From: Primula veris
Taxonomy: Eukaryota; Streptophyta; Magnoliopsida; Ericales; Primulaceae
Reading direction: 5' to 3'
Assembly (NCBI GenBank): GCA_963682055.1
Contig: OY821742.1
Location: 322,501-386,500 of the forward strand
Length of the DNA: 64,000 nt
Shown here: in pieces, positions 23,424-35,068 of the stretch
Numbering within the stretch: the stretch's first letter is position 1
How the letters are laid out: every line of letters starts with the position of its first letter
Notes under the pieces: model-generated
The model's input: only the letters and a program-made list of their open reading frames with translations
What the model was told of the DNA's origin: nothing
Database searches by the model: none
Translations under genes and position numbers: made by a program

Positions 23424-26400
23424 CTATGTTGGGGCCACCAATTTAATGGGCTTTAATCCCATTCCGTTCGATGACGTCTCGACTCCTACTTGAGTCAAGC
23501 CTTTTGTTAATGGATCCGCTATGTTTTCCTTTGATCTCACAAAATCTAAGGATACCACACCGTTGGATAACAATTCCCTTACGGATTTATGTCTTCGACG
23601 TATATGTCGAGACTTTCCATTATACATATGATCCTGAGCCCGTGCAATTGCTGATTGACTATCGCAATGCTTATTGCGGGAACAGGTTTCGGCCACATTG
23701 GAATTCCTTCCAATAGACTTCTCAGCCAGTCTGCCTCTTCGGTTGCTAAGTCTAACGCTATGAATTCAGATTCCATAGTTGACCTTGCAATACATGTCTG
23801 TTTGGAGGATCTCCAAGACACAGCAGCTCCTCCCATTATAAACACATATCCACTCGTGGATCTTGTGCTATTGGAGTCTGATATCCAGTTGGCATCTGAA
23901 TACCCTTCCAGTACCGCTGGATATCTGGTATAGTGCAGCCCGTAATCGGCTGAAAACCTCATATACCTGAGAAGTTTCATTATGGCCTTCCAGTGTTCCT
24001 CATTTGGATTACTGGTGTATCTGCTCAGTCTACTCACTGAGTTTGCTATGTCTGGTCTGGTGCAATTCATTATATACATGAGACTGCCTATGACTCGAGA
24101 GAACTCTAATTGATTCACACTTTTACCGAAATTCTTTTTCAGGTTACAGTTGAACTCAATTGGGGTTCTTGACATAGCTTTACTGTCCTTGTCAAACTTG
24201 TCTAAAACTTGTTTAACATAGTGACTTTGGGACAAGGCATACCCTTCTGATGTTTTGGTAATCTTCATACCAAGAATTACATCAGCTATACCCAGATCCT
24301 TCATATCGAAGTGTTGTGATAACATTTTCTTTGTGGAGCTGATTCTATCATTACTCCCAATTATGATCATGTCATCCACATAGAGACAGACTACAACACA
24401 GTCTCTTCCACTTCCTTTAGAGTAGACACATTTATCGCACTCATTAATGCGAAAACCGTTTGATAGCATAATTCTATCAAACTTCTCATGCCATTGCTTT
24501 GGCGCTTGTTTGAGTCCATATAGAGACTTTACAAGTTTGCACACTTGGTGCTCTTTACCAGGAACTACAAACCCTTCCGGTTGTTCCATGTAAATTTCTT
24601 CTTCCAGTTCTCCATTCAGAAACGCCGTCTTTACATCCATTTGATGTATTTCCATATCAAACAAAGCTGCGAGAGCAATGACGATTCGGATAGACGTTTT
24701 CCTGGAGACAGGAGCATAAGTGTCAAAATAATCGACACCTTCCGTTTGCCTGAAGCCTTTCACTACAAGTCTCGCCTTGTATTTCTCAATCGTGCCGTCA
24801 ACCTTTAACTTCCTCTTGAAGACCCACTTGTGACCTAGGGGCTTACATCCTTTCGGAAGATCCACTAGTTCCCAAGTGTGGTTTTGCATGATTGATTCAA
24901 TTTCATTTTGAATAGCTTCTTCCCAATATTGGGAATCCGGTGTTGACATAGCTTGTTTATATGTCACCGGTTCGCCTTCAATCATGAAGGTTAGGAAATC
25001 AGGTCCAAAGGAAGTTTCCTTCCTTGCCCTTTTGCTGCGCCGAGGCTCTTTCTCTTCCTCTTCCTCTGTCGGTTCACTTGCCCCCACATTTCCTTCACTG
25101 TTCAACTCTTCAGTTGGTACAGATGTAGGTAATTTCCTGGGAAAGATATCTTCAAAGAAAGAGGCCTCTCGGCTTTCCATATACGTATCTACGTGTACAT
25201 CGGGATTGTCCGACTTGTGCACGAGAAACCGATATGCACTACTATTCTGTGCATATCCGATGAACACACAGTCCACCGTCTTAGGACCAATTCTCATCCT
25301 CTTAGGAGTGGGAACTAGGACCTTTGCGAGACAACCCCAAACCCGCAGGTTCTTATAACTGGGTTGATGACCTTTCCATAATTCATATGGAGTCTTTTCT
25401 CGCTTCTTATGTGGTAACTTGTTTAAAACATAGTTAGCGGAAACTATCGCTTCCCCCCACATGTTCTGGGGTAAACCAGAACTGATTAGCATAGCATTCA
25501 TCATTTCCTTTAGCGTTCTATTTTTACGCTCAGCAACTCCATTTTGCTCGGGAGTGTATGGGGCTGTGGTTTGATGTATAATGCCGCTTTCAGCGCATAT
25601 CTGTTCAAACGGTGATTCATATTCACCGCCTCTATCACTTCTCAATGTTTTAATTTTCTTATTGAGTTGATTTTCAACTTCGGTCTTATAAAGAGCGAAT
25701 TTCTCTACTGCTTCGTCTTTACTTCTCATTAAGTAAACGTAACAGTATCTAGTACAATCATCTATAAAGGTGATAAAGTACTTTTTCCCTCCTCGCGTTA
25801 GTATAAACTTTAAGTCGCATACATCCGTGTGTATTAGACCGAGAGGTTCACTTTCTCGTTCAACATGTTGAAACGATGATTTCGTTAATTTTGCCTCTAC
25901 ACAAATCTCACATTTGTGCTGCTTATCAAAAACGAAATTTGGTATTAGTTTTAGTGATATTAATTTCTTTAAAGAATTATAATTCACGTGACCTAATCTA
26001 CCATGCCACAAATGAAATGACTCAAATAAATAATTAAACTCAGAATTTTTATTGGCCTCTTGGGCAACAGTCATTACATTGCTAGTGCTAGTCTCAGCTT
26101 TAGCACCTTTATTGGGAGCAGGTGTCCCTACGTTTAACTTAAACATGCCGTTGGTCATATAGCCACGGCCTACATAGACACCATTTTTGGTGATTACAAT
26201 TTTATCGGATTCCAAAACTAGTTTGAACCCGTTCTTCACCATCACCGATCCTGATACCAGATTCTTGCGGATATCCGGAACATGAAACACATTTGTCAAC
26301 CTCATCTCTTTTCCAGAGGTCATCTTCATCACCACCATTCCTTTTCCTTCCACCTTGGAAGTAGCAGAATTTCCCATGAAGCAGCTTTCTCTCTCTACTG

Positions 26401-27673
26401 CTTCGTAGGTCTTAAACATCCACCTTGTTGAGCAGATGTGGCTTGTGGCGCCGGTATCCAGCCACCACTCTTTGGGGTTGCTCCCCACGAGATTGACCTC
26501 AGAGACCACAGCAGTAAAGTGGTCATCATCTCGTCCTCCCTCAGCCAGATGAGCCTGAGCTGGAGCTTTCCTCTTCCCTTTGCCCTTGAAGTTCCTCGGA
26601 GGGGGCTTAGGCTTAGCAGCGCCTTTATTGTCATAACAGTCCGCGGCACGATGGCCGGTCCTGTTACACACAAAGCAGGTTCCCGCAAATTTCTTTGCGA
26701 CAACAGCACTGCCTCCGGTGTCAAAACGTTTCCGTTTGACGTTGGAGCTTTCGACCACATTGGCCTTTGCCATCGGGATGACAGCACCACCGACTCTCCT
26801 CACGGAGCGACGGTTGCTCACCTCGATATTGAGCTTCTCAATGAGCCCCTCCAACCTCATTTCCTTCCGCTTGTGCTTCAGGTAGTTTTGAAAGTCTTTC
26901 CATGACGGCGGCAATTTCTCAATCATGAGTGCCACCTGGAAAGGCTCGTTTATCACTAGCCCCTCAGCCTCAAGGCGATGGTAAATGAGTTGGAGCTCCT
27001 CAACTTGCTCCATGACACCCCTGCTGTCAGTCATACGGTACTCATGAAAGTCCGTGACAACAAATCTCTTTGTGCCAGCGTTATTCACTTTGTACTTATT
27101 TTCGAGAGTCTCCCATAACTCCTTTGCAGTAGCTTTGGGCTCGAAAACACTGAACAGCGTGTCATCTAGAGCACACAGGATATAGTTCTTGCATAGGTAG
27201 TCGGCATGTCTCCATGCCTCAACCGCAGAGAACGACTGCTCGTCCAGATCGTCCTCGCTTAGGACGGGAGCAGTCTCCTTGAGAAACCTGGTCAGATTCA
27301 GGGTCGTGAGATAAAACAGCATCTTTTGCTGCCAACGTTTAAAGTTGTCTCCCCTGAACTTTTCCGGTTTCTCCAGATGAGAAGTCGGCAAAGTAGGCAC
27401 AGCCGAATACATCGGTGCCTTGCCTTTGGCCGCAGCCTTGGCTCTTGCCGCAGCCTTAGCTGCGGCCTTGGCTGTGGCCGCTGCTTCGGCCGCAGCCTCA
27501 GCTTTGGCCGTAGCATCCGCCATGGCCGCAGCCGCGGCGGCCTCAGCCGCTGCAGCCACATCATCGGCGGTAGCCCCCACAATCGCATCGCCCCCAATGT
27601 TATGGACATCTCCACCAACCATTGGGTCATGCTCACTTCCGATAGGCAACTGAATAGGCGACGTGTTTGTCAT
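23424..27673 (-). pseudogene. Copia element A Gag-Pol polyprotein, frameshifted near its C-terminus
   Basis: The likely start is the ATG at 27673 ([10 protein letters not shown]). In order come an alanine-rich stretch (residues ~40-87), a Gag core, a zinc knuckle [14 protein letters not shown] (~333-346), the aspartic protease [12 protein letters not shown] (~404), and the GAG-pre-integrase [11 protein letters not shown] with CEICVEAK. The integrase shows [16 protein letters not shown] and [13 protein letters not shown] (D, D, E). The Copia reverse transcriptase has YVDDMIIIG, and RNase H has [10 protein letters not shown]. The main frame is open for about 1360 codons until the shift near 23670. 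The C-terminal part of RNase H continues in another frame to 23424 ([20 protein letters not shown]). The defect equals a small indel, so the last ~80 residues are out of frame. Expressed in virus-like particles in active relatives. Confidence 0.92.
27422..27556 (-). other. alanine-rich repeat inside the Gag N-terminus of element A
   Basis: About 45 codons are dominated by Ala with periodic Glu or Lys ([20 protein letters not shown]). It is encoded by GC-rich GCN repeats that stand out from the AT-rich surroundings. It could form a single long helix. Confidence 0.7.
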
Positions 27674-27789
27674 CTGAAACGACAACACAAAACGTATGAG
27701 ATACGTGTACAATAAATTCTATAAACAAACACCAAAACTGATATTTGAGTTTGTAAAAGAATTACCAAACAAAATAAAATTGAACTTTT

Positions 27790-27827
27790 ATCCTTTTAAA
27801 TATCAATACGGTTGATATTAAAAGGAT
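27790..27827 (-). ncRNA. leader stem-loop 1 of Copia element A
   Basis: The plus-strand arms ATCCTTTTAAATATCAA and TTGATATTAAAAGGAT enclose the loop TACGG (CCGTA in the element RNA). This gives a 16-bp stem with one bulged base. It is a structural element, not a separate gene. Confidence 0.6.
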
Positions 27828-27832
27828 TGAAC

Positions 27833-27874
27833 GATTCTTATTGAATACCAATACGGTTGGTATCAACAAGATTC
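27833..27874 (-). ncRNA. leader stem-loop 2 of Copia element A
   Basis: It has the same loop (TACGG) and the same bulge position as stem-loop 1. The inner stem ATACCAA/TTGGTAT replaces ATATCAA/TTGATAT, a compensatory change. The outer stem has one position that is G-U in the RNA sense and one mismatch. Confidence 0.6.
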
Positions 27875-28023
27875 AAAAAAAAAAAAACTGTTTGGAATTT
27901 TTTCGTTGTAATTCAATTTCTAATATAATTTAGAATTGAAAACAAGAAAGCATTATTCCTTATAAAAAATAAATAATTGTATTAATCAATACACGAAAGA
28001 AACAACAGGATATCGGTTAAGAT

Positions 28024-29398
28024 TGTTGGTTTCCGTGTACGAAATAACAATTAACAATAATTAAAGGACTAAACAAGAATAAACAAAAAACCAGTGTAAT
28101 CTTTATTAATTTCGAAACTGATACAGAAATTAACGATTACAACATGTAGGTACTGAAACGTAAATAAAGCAAACGTTATCAGATTATTATTAATTAATAA
28201 TCTGATGTATTGAATTGCAATAAATAGAAACTGCCGGACTGGAAAGTATAAACTTAACAGCCGGACTGTTCTGATTTAAATTGAAATAACAGGACTGAAT
28301 TGAAACTATTCTAATTACTGAATTTACTTACAGAATTGAAATTACAGCAAAAAACAGAACTTTAAAAAAATTACAGAATAGTACAAACAGAATTAAAAGC
28401 TACAGCTAAGGACAGCAATTGAAATACTGAAATAAAAAAGGACAGAATTGAATACGTAAATTAAATGGACAGAATTAAAAGACGTAAATGAAATGGACAG
28501 AATAGAAATAAAATAAGACGAGGCTACTGTTAACAGTATGCCCTTAACCGATATTCGCCCAACCACCTTAAGGTTTCTGGTTGCGTTGGCGCTTCGATCC
28601 CAAGGTACAACGTCTCGGATGACTCGCCGGAAACTGGCGACGAGTCAAGGTCGAGCTGTTGGTGGGTGGTTCTCTCTGGTTCTAAAATATAATGCTGTTT
28701 TTGAGATATGATATATGCTTCTGTATTTTATTTCAGAATGTTGTGAATGTTGTGTTTGACATGTGGGGGGTCTGCCTATTTATAGGCTCGCTGAGTGTCT
28801 CAGCCATTAAAATCACTTTACTACTGTCAGTTTTCGAAATTCGAAACTGCAGTATTAACTTTGCAATAAATTCATATTTATTGCAACAGTTACAGCTTTG
28901 CTGGAAGCTTTTCCCGAACAGGCACGCTTTTCCCGAATAGGAACGCTTTTCCCGAACAGGAACAGGCGCACTTTTTCCCGTCGAGCAAGCCCGCCCGTCG
29001 AGCAAGCTCGCGTGTGGTACACAATACACACATGTGTATGTGGACACACTACTTAATATCCACATAGGATACCTTAGTATATATATTGTAAAAATCACTC
29101 ATGATTTTCCAATGTGGGATAACTCTCATGGGTTAAATCCCATTTCTTTTCTCATTTTCCAGCATTGACTTTATTGCCTCTTTCGAGTACCAACCTTCGA
29201 GTCCAATTATCATTCACACCCTTCCTCCGAATAGGTCATGCGATATACCGTTGCGAAGCTCGTCGTACGAGCTACTCAAACGCTTTGAGTATGGCCTCAG
29301 AAAAACTGAGTACTCGCATCGAAAATTGACTCAAAGATGGTCCCTGATCACTTGGAACAACCTTGTTTAAAAACATGTTTTCCTACAATTTTCCAACA
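28024..29398 (-). repeat. 5' LTR of Copia element A
   Basis: It is 1375 bp and is the upstream LTR because the polyprotein reads on the minus strand. It contains a short array of TTTTCCCGAACAGG-like units and GTCGAGCAAGCCC units at about 28914-29010. Confidence 0.93.
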
Positions 29399-29403
29399 AA
29401 TTC

Positions 29404-30945
29404 TTCCTTCATGAAGATACGATCAAATCGCTTAATATATTTCAATTACGTCTTGCTAGTTTAATTTCTTCAAATTATATATGCGTAAAGTTGATAACTA
29501 AGGGAAACTCGTTTACATAAAAACTAGAGTATCACTAAATGAAGTTTTGCTACTCATGATACCACGCCTCTACGTAAATTATGTCTGTTGTTAGTCAATT
29601 TCTTCATTTTCCTACCATGAATTACCAAATTTCGTTCCATAAAGTTAGTTAGATTTAGATACATTTAGTATATATATGAAGTATGAACTATGATTTAGAA
29701 CCAACCAAACGTTTATATAAACTCTACTGACTACTGGTAAAAAAAAACTAATAAAATTTGTACACAATAAAAGTTAGTTTTTCTGCAGGTAATATCTGTG
29801 TTTAATGATTCATTCTATTTTAAGACTGAACTCATGAGCTAACTAGAAATGCTTGCTAATTGCATTTTGAATGGTACGTATGACCCGTATAACGTAAGAG
29901 TGCTAAATATTTTATTTATATAATAAGGGTTCATATTTCAAACCCCACGTCCCCACCCTGTAATAATTAAAGAGTCTAATTAATTAGATAATTGTTGAGA
30001 ACTTGATTGCCATTATTGGGTTCAGTTTAATATATATAGTTGATGCAACTATATATATTCATTTGTCGACTACATGCTAACTAATACTCCAACACTTCAA
30101 TCTAATTTAACATTTTTATGTTTTGTGACGTATCCACGACGAGCTAATGAGCTCATCTCATTTTTTTTCCTTTTAACAAATTGATATAGTTTATTCTGAG
30201 TTTAAGTATACAAAAGTAAATAAATTGCTCACTAATTAGTTATATTTTTGAAACTATTCATACTGTTATTTTAGGTCATTTATTCATATTTTCATACATA
30301 TATTTTACGGTTTTTCCATCTAAGTACTAATATAAATTTTCCCCATGTTGTGACGTATTAATTAAAGCCAACAAGAAATTTAGATTAATTCGGTATTTTT
30401 TTCTAAAATTACAATTTGTAAACCATGCAAGTTCATATGTATGTAACTTAGACTAAGATCATGACCGCATTTAAGGAAAGACATTTTCCCAATCCTGCGT
30501 ACTTATTTAACACTTGCTGAAGGATTGTTTGTGATGATAAATGAGTAAAAGCAACGTCTGTGACAAGCAAATCAGGAACAAAACATAAAATTCAAAAGAA
30601 CACGGAATCCCCTTCCGAGGGAATTAAGTAAGAAAAATGATATATGCACAGAGTGAATTGCACAGTATATACACATAATGGGTACGTGAAATATAATGAT
30701 ATGTGATATGTAAATAGTGGTAGGATCCACTTTGACTTTTATTCTATGTAATTAGTCATTATGTGTATTTCATTATGTGCATATAGTATTACTCATTAAG
30801 TAACATTCTTATTGCTTAATTACGTTACGTAGCTGTTTATTTATTAATTTGGGTACGTACATACGTACATGTTAACTCGGGAAACCGAATTTCTGGGGTT
30901 TTGTTTTGCCTTCACCTACTATAATTAAAAACCCTACGTACATTA
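29404..30945. other. intergenic, no gene recognised
   Basis: AT-rich. A loose inverted repeat of TATGCACA/ACACATAATG words lies around 30640-30790. No coding sequence is seen. Confidence 0.4.
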
Positions 30946-31141
30946 CACTACAAAAAAATACTCAAATAGCGACGGGATTAGTGACGATATTTTTTGTTAC
31001 GAGCTTATTAGCGACGGTTTTTGTGACGGTTTTGTGACAGTTTAGTCAATTTGCGACAGATTTGTGACGGATTTTTAAATTAGCGACAGACTTGTGACAG
31101 CTTTTGACTATCACTAAATCAAATATTATTTTGTAGTGTTA
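30943..31141. mobile_element. CACTA-type MITE
   Basis: The element is 30946-31138 (193 bp), with termini CACTACAAAAAAATA and, reversed, CACTACAAAATAATA. It is flanked by the 3-bp duplication TTA. Both features are diagnostic of CACTA (En/Spm) elements. The interior repeats GCGACAGA, TTGTGACGG and similar words. No coding capacity. Confidence 0.85.
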
Positions 31142-31689
31142 AGTCTAATATTCTGCATAATGTCTGTTTTGTGCATATATGTTCATTGTGTAAAAGAGTT
31201 GCAAAGACAGTTAAATAATACATTTTGTTTTTTAAATAACATATTATTTATATAAATTTCAATGCGTAACCATGCTACATACTACCTGTTTTATAAATGA
31301 TAACCTGTTTTACAATTCCGCTTATGTGTGAGAAAAATCATTTATACATATGTCAACTTATAAGAAAGTCCACATCGCTATATAGATGGATTAAAAAACT
31401 CAAACATATGTCGAATTGCAAAATCAGAAAACTCATTAACCATCATAAGAAATCAGTAGAAAATAATATCATGAGAAATTTCAAAGTCGCATGACATAGT
31501 ACGGGCTGAGGGGCTCTTGCCTTACTTGACCATTGTAATATACATCCCGAGACTTTGTCGACGCTGATCTTTCTTCTATACACAAGAGTCCATATAATAA
31601 CTTCTAATAAAAATGCAAAAACACTTACGGCAATGTTGATACCCTTCTTGATTAACCAGAAGAAGTTTCAATAGCTTGTTTAATAAAAT
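31142..31689. other. intergenic, no gene recognised
   Basis: AT-rich, nothing coding recognised. Confidence 0.4.
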
Positions 31690-31693
31690 AAAA

Positions 31694-32075
31694 TCACCTC
31701 CAAAACTGAAAGGATTTACCACTAAAACAAGAGGTTTCCTTTTGCTCTAAAATGCAGATAGGTTTAAGACAACTAGGGAAACTCTGAACATTGAATACAG
31801 TGAAATTATCTCCTCTAGCACCCATCTTCGCAAGTCCATTAGCAGCTTGATTTTGTTCCCTAAAAATGTGAGAAAAATTCAAACAAACCAACTTCATAAA
31901 GTCGCAAATATCATTCCAAATTCTTGCATATTTTGGTCTATGAGAAATAGACTTAGTTCAACAATTAACCACAAGTTCAGAATCACTCTCAATATTAATA
32001 TTACTAAAGTTTAAGGAATAAGCTATCAAAAGCCTATTATATAAAGTCATAAGTTCTACATAATTACTTAGAGTT
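31694..32075 (-). pseudogene. LINE-type RNase H domain remnant
   Basis: One minus-strand frame reads VELMTLYNRLLIAYSL, then NINIESDSELVVNC, a stop (TGA at about 31960), then ARIWNDICDFMKLV, FSHIFREQNQAANGLAKMGA. This matches the pattern of the RNase H-like domain of plant non-LTR retrotransposons (ESDS with the catalytic Asp, HI-RE-NQ-AD-LAK). The internal stop where a Trp or similar is expected, and the absence of a reverse transcriptase nearby, mark it as a decayed fragment. Confidence 0.7.
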
Positions 32076-34910
32076 GGTACCGTGATTAAAATAAAAGATA
32101 AAAATAATATTAACGTCAGGGTCTCTTAATATTCCCCCACTACCTTCCAACCAACATTACGACAGTTAAATAATATCTATGTACTAGCTTGCTAGCATAC
32201 GCATCAATTCCCCTCAATTATTTATCCAATTAGAGGAGAAATTGACACTTTATTAGTTTTGAGGAATCATTTACACATTATACAAAATCTCAATCTGCCA
32301 AACATCCTTCCTATTTTGTATTTTTATATTTAATTAATTAAAGATATTCTCTCACTCTATTCATAATAAAATAATGAACATCGAAGCTGTAAAATCAAGG
32401 TTTACAAATACATACATATAAAATATTCATAGAAGATTTAAAGTCAACTGGTAATTGTAAACATACTTTACATTACAGTACTATATTTAAGAAAGAATAA
32501 ACTATTTATCTTAACCACTGTGGGGGGGGGGGGGGGGGGGGGGGAATTAAATTGAGAAACTAAGAATATAATCAAATACATATTGGAGTGACATTTATTT
32601 ACAAATAGGAAAGAAGAATAAATATTGGAGTGATCATATAAACAATATTGTGAGAATGAATATATTTGCACATACAAGTAATGTTTGATGATGGGTGGTT
32701 TGTGTTGGAAGATACAACATGCTTTACAGTAAAATAAAGGTCATGAGTCGTAACTCAAAACTATTATTTTATTTTTTTGAGGTAAGAATGGTTTTTCACA
32801 TGTTATTTGAGGTTAAATGATGAAGAAATTGCATATGAGAGATGTTTGGCACTAAAATCCAGGAATAATTGATGTTTATGAATAATGAATCAATGAAACA
32901 TGTGGTAGTACTATCATGCATATTGATTTTTGTGTTTTGTTTAGATATTAATGTTCTCTATAATTAAGCTGCTATCAGTTTGTACTTATCTAGCTAGCTC
33001 TGTAATCTTGTGATGTGGAATTCGAGAGGTATTATCCAACTTTTTTTATTAAAATAAATAAAATGTCTATCAACTTTCAATTCTATGTATTATTGATTTA
33101 TTGTTATTTGCCGATTGATGGGAAAAAAAACATCAAACCAGAACCTAAATTTAATATTTTATGGTTGGATTTAGTTGAATTAATGGGTCTTGTGAGTTAT
33201 GATTTATGTCATATATATATATAGGGAACAGAATCAGTTGACAGATGTTTTAGCAAAATAAGACATTTTTCTCATTCATGGAGTTCACAAAACTCACTCA
33301 TGTTGCGTATGTTTTAGACCAGAACGAAACCCATTGGGTTAGAGTAAGTACATACAAAATTCAAGATGTAGCAGTATGAAGTTTTTCTTCAATAAGTTTG
33401 TCTAAGTGAGATGAGAGTTAACTCGTACTAATCTGATGTTTCAGTTGATATTCCATACTTTGAACTGGTTTTTTGCACTAAATTAGCATGACTAATCTCA
33501 TTTTTAAGCAAAAAATTTGCTCTTGAACTTGTTGTTTAGATCACTTTGATCACGACGATGTATATGAGATATAAGGATATGAGACATAATGAGTAAATAA
33601 CAAGTCATCGTAGAATTTTTTTTTTCTTTAAAAAGTCGAGATTAAAAGTGTTAATTTTATTTTTTTTACCATGTCCTTAGTAAAATAGGTTCATTAGCAT
33701 TAGTTGCCTTTTGATTATAGGTCGTAATGCCATCGTTTTCCGTTAATATTTTTGATTGGAAACGCTATCATGGGGACGTGACTCATGAAAGAATATTTGT
33801 ATGATTTCATTAATAAAATGGACCGCATATCGAAGGAAAAAAAAAGATTTATTGTATTAATACACTTGTCACCTGTACACGGGATTAATTAAAGTTTCTT
33901 GTTAAAATAATGTTATAGCCTTTTAGGATCAATAATTAAGTATACATCTCATCACCGCCATGCATGCTCACCGTCATTGATTCAATCATGAAGATTAACT
34001 ATTTAACTTAAATTGAAAAACTTATGCTAACCTTTTTTTTATATATATAAATAATAAAAATCGATCCAACATGTCACTTTATTGGAATTTGGATATAGGT
34101 CCGTCTGAAAGTTCGCATACAAGATCTCAGTGTGTTAATTTAATTAATTAATTAAGCACTTGAGCTACCCTTTCCCTAACTAATATGGCTTTTGATGTTA
34201 ACAAAGTGTATAAATAAGTCGCCAACAGATGATTTAAGGACACATACATACATATAGATATTTATTTATTTATTTATTGTTTTTTTGTTTATCTACTATA
34301 TTGAGACTCTCAGAGCTAGATCTGAACTCAACTATATATCGATCGAGAAGATTAGTTAATTAAATCCATATAATTAAGTGACACAATAATAATTAGTATA
34401 TAATTTTCAATGAATTATGTCCCGCCAAGTTAATGTAAAAATGGTCGCATAAACATTTATGGTCAGGTCTTTGTGTAAAGGTATTTCTATTGTAAATTTG
34501 TAAGTGACTTTACACCGACAAAGCTTGATTTTTCTCTGTTTTATAAAAAGTCGGTTACTGTATGGTAGAAAATATTAGATTTGGGTGGTGCTAGAGATTT
34601 TAACGGTAGCTATACTTTATAGATTCTCAAATACTAATTAAAGGCGGAAATCTAACGCACTCGAATATTTTTTTAAAAGTTTGAACTTAAAGAAACTGGA
34701 AACAAACAAGACATGTTCAAGTATTTGTACTTTTTTATACATTAATTATACAATCTTGTCCAGTTTTTTTTATGCAATCAATGAAGGCCAACGAATTTAA
34801 TTCCAAGGGGATCTTTTTTATCTTTCAATTTCACTAAAAAAATAAAATGTGCAAACCACTTGTGTGCTTGTCCTTTTATATTTCCAACTATCCACCAACT
34901 TTCTTCGGCG
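32076..34910. other. intergenic, gene-free
   Basis: AT-rich. It contains the G homopolymer at 32522-32544 and a short possible RNase H scrap at 33225-33260. No intact gene is seen. Confidence 0.4.
32522..32544 (+). repeat. poly(G) run of 23 bases
   Basis: An uninterrupted G homopolymer in otherwise AT-rich DNA. The count may be affected by sequencing slippage. Confidence 0.8.
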
Positions 34911-35068
34911 GTAATTAATGCAAACAGAGTACCTGACTCTGAGTCAGGGTTACTCTGTTTTCCACAACCATTGAATCTGCTATATTATTAATAAAATAAC
35001 AGATCTAATGGATGTGGAAAACAGAGTAACCCTGACTCAGAGTCAGGTACTCTGCTTCCGTAAATAAT
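34911..35068. mobile_element. MITE with near-perfect 60-bp inverted arms
   Basis: The element is 34920-35059 (140 bp). Its arms share a 42-bp perfect stretch starting CAGAGTACCTGACTC, around a 20-base AT loop. Flanks GTAATTAAT and GTAAATAAT form a 9-bp duplication with one mismatch, which suggests a Mutator-type origin. Each arm also contains the small palindrome CTGACTCTGAGTCAG. Confidence 0.75.

Larger units (their letters stand above)
27674..28023 (-). other. untranslated leader of Copia element A with two tandem stem-loops
   Basis: This is the region between the 5' LTR and Gag. Immediately after the LTR the minus strand reads ATCTTAACCGATATCC, which is not the usual initiator-Met primer site. 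Two long hairpins lie at 27790-27827 and 27833-27874. Confidence 0.7.
21435..29403 (-). mobile_element. complete Copia LTR retrotransposon (element A), minus strand
   Basis: The element proper is 21440-29398 (7959 bp), bounded by direct LTRs that begin TGTTGG and end CCAACA. It is flanked by a 5-bp duplication AATTC (21435-21439 and 29399-29403). Domain order gag, protease, integrase, reverse transcriptase, RNase H puts it in the Copia superfamily. By eye the LTRs differ by about a dozen substitutions plus minisatellite copy-number changes, so insertion is recent. One frameshift breaks the polyprotein. Confidence 0.95.

Noticed and set aside
27420..27653. Ala-rich plus-strand frame opposite Gag
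   Set aside because: Antisense of the GCN/GGC repeat; the minus-strand frame belongs to a full Gag-Pol.
30640..30790. Possible inverted repeat of TATGCACA and ACACATAATG words
   Set aside because: Matches are short and interrupted, with no target duplication; not enough to call an element.
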